This document shows, one piece after another, positions 48,533 to 54,765 of a stretch of 64,000 nucleotides of DNA. Every line of letters begins with the position of its first letter. Position 1 is the stretch's first letter. The stretch is from Pseudomonas sp. R5-89-07 (GTDB taxonomy: Bacteria > Pseudomonadota > Gammaproteobacteria > Pseudomonadales > Pseudomonadaceae). The stretch spans positions 4,340,001 to 4,404,000 of the forward strand of contig NZ_CP027727.1 in NCBI RefSeq assembly GCF_003851685.1, read 5' to 3'. The position numbers and the translations under genes are program-made. Below the pieces are notes generated by a model. It was not told the origin of the DNA. It was given only the letters and a program-made list of their open reading frames with translations, and searched no databases.

Positions 48533-49528
48533 TCAGGGGGAACGCTCGCGGCCCAGTCTTACGAACGCACGTTGCACGCGTTCATATTGCGCAGCCGTCA
48601 ACAGCGGCGGCCCGGCCGGGGGCTTCGATTCGTCACGGCTCACTTCCGCCCGCCATGACGAGATTTCATTCAGTTGCTTGGGCACATCCAATTCCTCTAC
48701 CAGTTTTTCGATCAGGCTGACCTGAGCAGGCTTGCCTTTGATCAGGAGGCTGTTGGTATCCGGATAAGCGATCAACGTGAGGTTCTTGTCCGCCAGCGGG
48801 CCCTTTTGTTCACTGGCCAGCAGGCCTCGGATGATGGATGCGATTCCCGGCACGCTGACCTTGTTTGCACCGGTCCCATACTGCCGATCCTCGACGCTTG
48901 TGTTGAACACCTGCACCACGCCAAAGGCATGCGCCCCCACACGCAACTCACTGCGTTGCCGATCGGTCAATTGCGCCAGCCGCAGCACCTGGTTGACATA
49001 GCTGGGCGGCCCGGACACGTAGAACGTGCGCACCCCGCTGTCGCGCAGCGGATAGCGTGACTCATCCAGCCCCGTGCGGCGCATGATGCCGCGCAGCCGA
49101 TTGACCGAAATGTATCGCAGCGCCACGGCAGAGGTTCTCGCTTCGGCCGCGTCGTAGAGGTGCACTGCCTGCCCGTCGCTGTGCCAGATCAGGCCTTCCT
49201 GCCGGGCCAGCGCTTCGAGCACCTGTTGCGGCGCCTCGAAATCGAATGTTCCGCTGACACGCTTGTGCGCTGCTTCCCGGCTGACCACCACAGGCATTCC
49301 CAAAGGCACCGCCAGCGCAGTGAAAAAACTGTCCAGGCTTTCGTCCCTGGCCTCATACGGCTCGCCCCACGCGACACAGCTGACCAGCAACAGCGCGCCC
49401 CAAAGCAGCGTGCTACCGAGCCAGTAGTGGTTCGTCGTATTGGCGGAATCAGCAGGCACCTTGGATTTTCCTGGGGCGGTAGAACGCAAAAGAGCGGCCA
49501 TACTGAAAGGCGGGCGAACTTCAATCAT
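48533..49528 (-). pseudogene. T3SS secretin SctC (InvG-like) lacking the outer-membrane pore domain
   Basis: About 331 residues that align by eye to InvG of the SPI-1 system: signal/anchor region WLGSTLLWGALLLVSCVAWG, N0 domain (ESLDSFFTALAVPLGMPVVV, EGLIWHSDGQAVHLYDAAEA), N1 domain (RTFYVSGPPSYVNQVLRLAQ) and N3 domain (SVPGIASIIRGLL, LIAYPDTNSLLIKGKPAQV). It then ends about 45 residues after LVEELDVPK, where the roughly 230-residue secretin barrel should begin. The tail YERVQRAFVRLGRERSP resembles the extreme C-terminus of InvG, suggesting an in-frame internal deletion. The frame has no stops. The start is uncertain (49528 or 49501). As a secretin it cannot form a pore. Confidence 0.75.
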
Positions 49529-49552
49529 GATGGAAAGCTGACGGCGTCCCCG

Positions 49553-49568
49553 TGGCATGTGCCTTGCT
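49553..49568 (+). promoter_or_regulatory. Sigma-54 promoter of nasS
   Basis: TGGCATGTGCCTTGCT fits the -24/-12 consensus TGGCACG-N4-TTGCW with GG and GC separated by exactly ten bases. It predicts a start near 49579 and nitrogen (NtrC) control. Confidence 0.75.
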
Positions 49569-49588
49569 ATGCGCTTTCTATCAGGGCG

Positions 49589-49677
49589 CGCGCCAACGAC
49601 GGAGCGGGCCTACGGACAAAGGCGTCGTTTCCCTGTAATGGCCGGTATCGCCATCCGAGGAAACGACGTTTTTTTTT
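49589..49677 (+). promoter_or_regulatory. Attenuator leader of nasST
   Basis: Between the sigma-54 element and nasS is an intrinsic terminator: GTCGTTTCC (49624-49632) pairs with GGAAACGAC (49659-49667) and is followed by G and nine T. Upstream, CGCGCC-AACGAC-GGAGCG (49589-49606) has a six-base loop with A at position 1 and G at position 4, as in ANTAR target hairpins, with one stem mismatch. The terminator begins with GGACAAAGGCGTC, identical to 13 bases of the nirB leader. A second clear ANTAR hairpin is not visible. Confidence 0.65.
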
Positions 49678-49697
49678 CAGAGAATAGGTAGGTATTG

Positions 49698-50924
49698 ATG
49701 AACGATTCGGTCGGCAACAGCCCGGTGAGCCCTGCGCTGGCCTGGGTGAACGGCAGTGACGCCCCGGAAAAAAGCAGCCTGGATCTGGGGTTCATGGCCT
49801 TGACCGATTGCGCCTCGGTGGTGGTCGCAGCCACCCAGGGGTTTGCACAACCCTACGGACTTACGCTGAACCTCAAGCGTCAGTCGTCATGGGCCAACTT
49901 GCGCGACAAACTGGTCAGCGGCGAGCTGGACGCCGCCCATAGCCTCTACGGGCTGATCTACGCCGTGCACCTGGGCATCGGCGGCGTTGCTCCGAGCCCG
50001 ATGGCGGTGCTGATGGGGCTGAACCAGAATGGGCAGAGCATCAACCTTTCCCGTGGGCTGCAACAGCAAGGCGTGACCACTCCTGAGGCATTGGACCGTC
50101 ACGTGCACCAAAGCCGCACAAAACTCACCTTCGCCCAGACGTTTCCGACAGGCACCCACGCCATGTGGCTGTATTACTGGCTGGCGAGCCAGGGCATCCA
50201 TCCGCTGCAGGACGTGGACAGCGTGGTGGTCCCTCCGCCGCAAATGGTTGCGCACCTGCAAGCGGGCCGTATCGATGGCCTGTGTGTCGGTGAACCCTGG
50301 TGCGCCAGCGCAGTGAAGCAGAACCAGGGGTTCACCCTGGCGACCAGCCAGTCGATCTGGCCGAATCATCCGGAAAAAGTCCTGGGCTGCACCCAGGCCT
50401 TCGTCGACCAATACCCCAATACGGCCCGTGTATTGGTGATGGCCATTCTCGAGGCCAGTCGTTTTATCGAGGCGAGCATACAAAACCGTCGCTCCACCGC
50501 CCAACTGCTCAGCGCCCGTGAATATCTCGATGCACCGCTGGACTGCATCGAACCACGCCTGCTGGGCAACTACGACGATGGCCTGGGCAACCAGTGGCAA
50601 GACCCGCACGCGCTGCGTTTTTTCGCCGATGGTGCGGTCAACCTGCCCTACCTCTGCGACGGCATGTGGTTCATGACCCAATTTCGCCGCTGGGGCCTGC
50701 TGCGCGAAGACCCGGACTACCTTGCCGTCGCGCGCCAGGTGCAACAACTGGACTTATATCGTCAAGCCGCCAGTGCCGTGGGCGTGGCAACCAGTGCCCA
50801 GGACATGCGCAGCAGCCAGTTGATCGACGGCAAGGTCTGGGACGGCTCCGACCCCGCCGGCTATGCCCGCAGCTTCCGCCTGCACGCCATGGCGGACAAC
50901 ACTACACGCCAAGCGCTGCGCTGA
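49698..50924 (+). CDS. nasS: NasS, nitrate/nitrite-sensing protein
   Basis: Cytoplasmic relative of the NrtA/CmpA binding proteins that binds nitrate or nitrite and sequesters the antiterminator NasT when they are absent. The 408-residue protein has no signal peptide and shows the family segments DLGFMALTDCASVVVAATQG, HAMWLYYWLASQGIHP, DGLCVGEPWCASAVKQNQG, and WQDPHALRFFADGAVNLPYL. TAGGT precedes the ATG at 49698. nasT follows after 13 bases. Its leader carries an attenuator of its own. Confidence 0.95.
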   Translation: MNDSVGNSPVSPALAWVNGSDAPEKSSLDLGFMALTDCASVVVAATQGFAQPYGLTLNLKRQSSWANLRDKLVSGELDAAHSLYGLIYAVHLGIGGVAPSPMAVLMGLNQNGQSINLSRGLQQQGVTTPEALDRHVHQSRTKLTFAQTFPTGTHAMWLYYWLASQGIHPLQDVDSVVVPPPQMVAHLQAGRIDGLCVGEPWCASAVKQNQGFTLATSQSIWPNHPEKVLGCTQAFVDQYPNTARVLVMAILEASRFIEASIQNRRSTAQLLSAREYLDAPLDCIEPRLLGNYDDGLGNQWQDPHALRFFADGAVNLPYLCDGMWFMTQFRRWGLLREDPDYLAVARQVQQLDLYRQAASAVGVATSAQDMRSSQLIDGKVWDGSDPAGYARSFRLHAMADNTTRQALR

Positions 50925-50937
50925 CAGGAGCACAACC

Positions 50938-51513
50938 ATGCTGCGAATCCTGTTGATCAATGACACCCCGCGCAAAGTCGGTCGACTCAAGGCTGCGCTG
51001 ACCGAGGCCGGTTTTGAAGTGATCGATGAGTCCGGCCTGACCATCGACCTGCCCGCGCGCGTCGAAACGGTGCGCCCCGACGTGATCCTGATCGATACCG
51101 AGTCACCCGGCCGCGATGTGATGGAACAGGTGGTGCTGGTCAGCCGCGACCAGCCTCGCCCTATCGTGATGTTTACCGATGAGCACGACCCGAATGTCAT
51201 GCGCCAGGCGATCAAATCCGGCGTCAGCGCCTACATTGTCGAAGGCATTCAGGCCCAGCGCCTGCAACCGATCCTCGATGTGGCCATGGCCCGCTTTGAA
51301 AGCGACCAGGCCCTGCGCGCCCAGCTCCACGCCCGCGATCAGCAGTTGGCGGAGCGCAAGCGCATCGAGCTGGCCAAAGGTCTGCTGATGAAAATGAAGG
51401 ACTGCAATGAGGAAGAGGCCTACACCCTTATGCGTCGCCAGGCCATGAGCCGTCAGCAGAAACTGATTCAGGTGGCCGAACAGATTATTGCCATGAGCGA
51501 GTTGCTCGGCTGA
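50938..51513 (+). CDS. nasT: NasT, ANTAR-domain antitermination regulator
   Basis: RNA-binding response-regulator-like protein of 191 residues that prevents termination in nitrate-assimilation leaders once released by NasS. An N-terminal receiver-like domain (LRILLINDTPRKVGRLKAAL) precedes a coiled coil and the C-terminal ANTAR domain (AERKRIELAKGLLMKMKDCN then EEEAYTLMRRQAMSRQQKL). AGGAG precedes the ATG at 50938; the earlier open frame is within nasS. Its RNA target is visible in the nirB leader at 54650. Confidence 0.96.
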   Translation: MLRILLINDTPRKVGRLKAALTEAGFEVIDESGLTIDLPARVETVRPDVILIDTESPGRDVMEQVVLVSRDQPRPIVMFTDEHDPNVMRQAIKSGVSAYIVEGIQAQRLQPILDVAMARFESDQALRAQLHARDQQLAERKRIELAKGLLMKMKDCNEEEAYTLMRRQAMSRQQKLIQVAEQIIAMSELLG

Positions 51514-51515
51514 TC

Positions 51516-51531
51516 TGGCGCGGCTCTTGCT
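51516..51531 (+). promoter_or_regulatory. Sigma-54 promoter of nasA
   Basis: TGGCGCGGCTCTTGCT, directly after the nasT stop, matches the -24/-12 consensus with the exact GG-N10-GC spacing. The predicted start is near 51543. Confidence 0.75.
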
Positions 51532-51548
51532 AAACAACCTCTACAGGT

Positions 51549-51628
51549 AGCCAACGGCGGTTGCCCCACCCACGACAAAGACGTCGCACACCCGGTTTGC
51601 CCTCGCGAACCCGGTGGCGGCGTTTTTT
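51549..51628 (+). promoter_or_regulatory. Attenuator leader of nasA
   Basis: A strong terminator spans 51582-51628: CGTCGC and CACCCGGTT pair with AACCCGGTG and GCGGCG, with one C-C mismatch, then six T. It is introduced by GACAAAGACGTC, close to the GGACAAAGGCGTC of the other two leaders. A hairpin AGCC-AACGGC-GGTT (51549-51562) has a six-base loop with A1 and G4. Only one such hairpin is clear. Confidence 0.65.
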
Positions 51629-51659
51629 CGTTTTAGACCCCCAACCGTTGAGGTGCGTG

Positions 51660-52871
51660 ATGAAATCAAGCTTCTGGAAATCCGGGCACACCCCGACCCT
51701 GTTTGCCGCGTTCCTGTATTTCGACCTGAGCTTCATGGTCTGGTATCTGCTGGGCCCACTGGCGGTACAGATTGCCGCCGACCTGCACCTGACCACTCAA
51801 CAGCGTGGCCTTGTGGTCGCTACGCCGATCCTGGCGGGCGCAGTGTTGCGCTTTCTGATGGGCATGCTGGCCGACAAGCTGTCACCCAAGACCGCCGGGC
51901 TGATTGGCCAGGTCATTGTCATCGTCGCGTTGTTCTGCGCCTGGAAGCTGGGCATTCACAGCTACGAGCAAGCCCTGCTGCTGGGCATGTTCCTCGGCAT
52001 GGCCGGCGCCTCTTTTGCTGTGGCCCTGCCGTTGGCCTCCCAGTGGTACCCGGCCGAGCACCAGGGCAAAGCCATGGGCATCGCCGGCGCCGGCAACTCC
52101 GGCACCGTGTTTGCCGCCTTGCTGGCACCGGTACTGGCGGCGGCCTTTGGCTGGAGCAATGTGTTCGGCTTTGCGTTGATTCCGCTGATCCTCACCCTGA
52201 TCGTGTTCGCCTGGCTTGCGCGCAATGCTCCGCAACGCCCGAAAGCCAAGTCGATGGCCGACTACTTCAAGGCGCTGGGTGATCGCGACAGTTGGTGGTT
52301 CATGTTCTTCTACAGCGTGACCTTCGGCGGCTTCATCGGCCTGGCCAGCGCCCTGCCCGGCTACTTCAACGACCAGTACGGCCTGAGCCCGGTGACCGCC
52401 GGCTATTACACCGCGGCCTGTGTCTTCGGTGGCAGCCTGATGCGCCCCCTGGGCGGCGCCCTGGCGGACCGTTTTGGTGGGATCAAGACCCTGCTCGGCA
52501 TGTACAGCGTGGCGGTGATCTGCATTGCGGCGGTGGGTTTCAACCTGCCCAGTTCCTACGCTGCGCTGGCGCTTTTCGTGTGCACCATGCTCGGCCTTGG
52601 CGCCGGCAACGGCGCGGTATTCCAGTTGGTGCCGCAGCGTTTTCGCAGTGAGATCGGCGTCATGACCGGCCTGATCGGCATGGCTGGCGGTATCGGCGGC
52701 TTTGCCCTGGCCGCCGGCATGGGCGCGATCAAACAGAGTACCGGCAGTTACCAGTTGGCCCTGTGGTTGTTCGCCAGCCTGGGCGTGCTGGCCTGGTTTG
52801 GCCTGCACGGCGTCAAGCGCCGCTGGAGAACCACCTGGGGCTCGGCCGCCGTGACCGCCGCGCGCGTCTGA
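51660..52871 (+). CDS. nasA: Nitrate/nitrite transporter, NarK/NasA-type MFS
   Basis: Inner-membrane nitrate uptake protein of 403 residues with about twelve helices. The nitrate signature regions are GAGNSGTVFAALLAP (helix 5) and GLGAGNGAVFQLVPQRF (helix 11), and the N-terminus FAAFLYFDLSFMVWYLLGPL is typical. The ATG at 51660 has GAGGTG upstream; the frame upstream runs through the attenuator and is not coding. The stop overlaps the start of the kinase/phosphatase gene by one base. Confidence 0.95.
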   Translation: MKSSFWKSGHTPTLFAAFLYFDLSFMVWYLLGPLAVQIAADLHLTTQQRGLVVATPILAGAVLRFLMGMLADKLSPKTAGLIGQVIVIVALFCAWKLGIHSYEQALLLGMFLGMAGASFAVALPLASQWYPAEHQGKAMGIAGAGNSGTVFAALLAPVLAAAFGWSNVFGFALIPLILTLIVFAWLARNAPQRPKAKSMADYFKALGDRDSWWFMFFYSVTFGGFIGLASALPGYFNDQYGLSPVTAGYYTAACVFGGSLMRPLGGALADRFGGIKTLLGMYSVAVICIAAVGFNLPSSYAALALFVCTMLGLGAGNGAVFQLVPQRFRSEIGVMTGLIGMAGGIGGFALAAGMGAIKQSTGSYQLALWLFASLGVLAWFGLHGVKRRWRTTWGSAAVTAARV

Positions 52872-54541
52872 TGAGCCTGCAACTGAGCGTTGCCCAGGCC
52901 ACTGCGATCGGCCCACGGGCGGAAAACCAGGATGCCTTGCGGGTGGTCACGCCCGTGGCAGAACTGGCCGCGAGCAAAGGCTACCTGTGCGCCCTGGCCG
53001 ACGGTGTCAGCCAATGCGCCGACGGCGGCCTGGCCGCGCGCTCGACCTTGCAGGCGCTGGCCCTGGACTACTACGCCACGCCGCAAACCTGGGGCGTGGC
53101 CCAGGCGCTGGAACGTTTATTGGTCGCGCAGAATCGCTGGCTGCAAGCCAATGGCGGCGGCCAGCCTTTGCTGACCACCCTCAGTGCCCTGGTGTTTCGC
53201 GGCCAGCGTTTCACCCTGGCCCATGTCGGTGACTGCCGGGCCTATCGCTGGCTGGACGGCGAGTTGCAGCGCATCAGCGAAGACCATGTGTGGGAGCAGC
53301 CGGGCATGCAGCATGTGCTCAAGCGCGCCCTCGGCCTGGACCAGCACCTGGTGCTGGACTTTCTCGACGGAGAACTGCGCGCAGGCGAGTGTTTCCTGCT
53401 GCTCAGTGACGGCGTCTGGGCCACCTTGGGCGATCCCAGCATCAGCGCGATTCTGCGCGAGCAAACCGACCTGGACCTGGCGGTCAACACGCTGGTCACC
53501 GCCGCGCACCTGGCAGGCAGCCAGGACAACGCCAGCGCTTTGCTGGTGCGCATCGATGCCCTCGGCGCCGCCACGCTTGGTGACGCACTGGTGCAGTTGC
53601 AGCAGTGGCCGCTGCCGCCACTGCTCAAAGCCGGGCAACGCTTCGAAGGTTGGCACGTGCAAAGCCTGCTGGCGCAGAGCCGACAGTCATTGCTGTATCG
53701 GGTACAGGATGATCAGCAGCGGCCCTGGCTGCTGAAAACCTTGCCGTTGAATCGCGAAGAAGATTCTGATGCCGCCCAGGCCTTACTCTCGGAAGAATGG
53801 TTCCTGCGCCGGGTCGCCGGCCGCGCCTTCCCTGAAGTGCATGCCGCCAGTGGGCGTCAGCATTTGTACTACGTGATGCGTGAATATCCGGGGCAAACCC
53901 TTGCCGAACTGTTCAAGCGCCAGGGCCCATTGCCCCTGGCGCAATGGCAGGCCATCGCCGAACGCTTGCTGCGCGCGGTCGGCCTGCTGCACCGGCGGCA
54001 GATCCTGCATCGAGATATCAAGCCGGAAAATCTGTTGCTGGGAGACGACGGCGAACTGCGCGTGCTGGATTTCGGCCTGGCCTACTGCCCCGGGCTTTCC
54101 GAAGACCGCGCCAGCGTGCTGCCCGGAACCCCGAGCTTTATCGCACCGGAGTCGTTCAACGGCGAACGTCCTACGACGCAACAGGATTTGTATAGCGTCG
54201 GCGTCACGCTCTATTACCTGCTCACCGGCCACTATCCCTACGGCGAAATCGAAGCCTTCCAACGCCCCCGCTTCACCCATGCGGTCAGCGCCAGCCGCTA
54301 CCGTCCCGATTTGCCGGACTGGCTGCCCGCAAGCCTCGAACGGGCGGTGGCCGCGCACCCGCAGCAACGTTATGAAACCGCCGAAGAATGGTTGCTGGTG
54401 CTGGAACAGGCCGACCGCCGTGAGCTGAGCGTGAGGCCACGGCCCTTGCTGGAGCGTGAACCGCTCAAGGTCTGGCAAACCCTGGCGACGGTTTCGCTGC
54501 TGATCAATCTGGTGCTGCTGTTCTGGCTATTGCACCACTAA
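52871..54541 (+). CDS. Fused PP2C-type phosphatase and Ser/Thr protein kinase, membrane-anchored
   Basis: A 556-residue protein with two opposing catalytic domains. The N-terminal PP2C domain has the metal-binding motifs RAENQD, CALADGVSQCADGG, AHVGDCRAYRW, LLLSDGVWA and SQDNASALLVR. The eukaryote-like kinase domain has the lysine in PWLLKTLP, catalytic loop ILHRDIKPENLLL, DFG in RVLDFGLAYCPG, and APESF. A C-terminal helix (TVSLLINLVLLFWLLHH) anchors it in the membrane. It overlaps nasA by one base (TGATG), so it is made with the transporter. The same gene occupies this place in other pseudomonads, but I know of no defined substrate. Confidence 0.93.
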   Translation: MSLQLSVAQATAIGPRAENQDALRVVTPVAELAASKGYLCALADGVSQCADGGLAARSTLQALALDYYATPQTWGVAQALERLLVAQNRWLQANGGGQPLLTTLSALVFRGQRFTLAHVGDCRAYRWLDGELQRISEDHVWEQPGMQHVLKRALGLDQHLVLDFLDGELRAGECFLLLSDGVWATLGDPSISAILREQTDLDLAVNTLVTAAHLAGSQDNASALLVRIDALGAATLGDALVQLQQWPLPPLLKAGQRFEGWHVQSLLAQSRQSLLYRVQDDQQRPWLLKTLPLNREEDSDAAQALLSEEWFLRRVAGRAFPEVHAASGRQHLYYVMREYPGQTLAELFKRQGPLPLAQWQAIAERLLRAVGLLHRRQILHRDIKPENLLLGDDGELRVLDFGLAYCPGLSEDRASVLPGTPSFIAPESFNGERPTTQQDLYSVGVTLYYLLTGHYPYGEIEAFQRPRFTHAVSASRYRPDLPDWLPASLERAVAAHPQQRYETAEEWLLVLEQADRRELSVRPRPLLEREPLKVWQTLATVSLLINLVLLFWLLHH

Positions 54542-54600
54542 CGGGCAGAATTTCCCGGCTTTGCGCTTGAGACCCCAATAAAACAGGGGATATCCACACT

Positions 54601-54616
54601 TGGCACAGCTGCTGCA
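54601..54616 (+). promoter_or_regulatory. Sigma-54 promoter of nirB
   Basis: TGGCACAGCTGCTGCA has the -24 TGGCAC and -12 GC with exactly ten bases between GG and GC. The predicted start is near 54627. Confidence 0.85.
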
Positions 54617-54649
54617 TTAGCTATCCCAACAACCCACATACAGCCGCGC

Positions 54650-54687
54650 CTTCAACGTCGAAGGATCGAGCTTCCCGAGAGAACGGG
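54650..54687 (+). promoter_or_regulatory. Two-hairpin ANTAR (NasT) target RNA in the nirB leader
   Basis: Hairpin P1 is CTTC-AACGTC-GAAG (54650-54663) and hairpin P2 is CCCG-AGAGAA-CGGG (54674-54687). Both have perfect four-base-pair stems and six-base loops with A at position 1 and G at position 4, the defined requirement for ANTAR binding, and a ten-base linker. They precede the terminator at 54699. Confidence 0.9.
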
Positions 54688-54698
54688 ACCAGGACAAA

Positions 54699-54737
54699 GG
54701 CGTCCTCGCTAGGTAACTAGCGGGGACGCCTTTTTTT
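54699..54737 (+). terminator. Attenuator terminator of the nirB leader
   Basis: GGCGTCC (54699-54705) and GCTAG pair with CTAGC and GGACGCC (54724-54730) around a GTAA loop, followed by seven T. It lies 28 bases before the nirB start, so the operon is only transcribed if NasT acts. Confidence 0.93.
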
Positions 54738-54765
54738 GTTTGCGCGTGATTGGTCGGAGAGCGAC

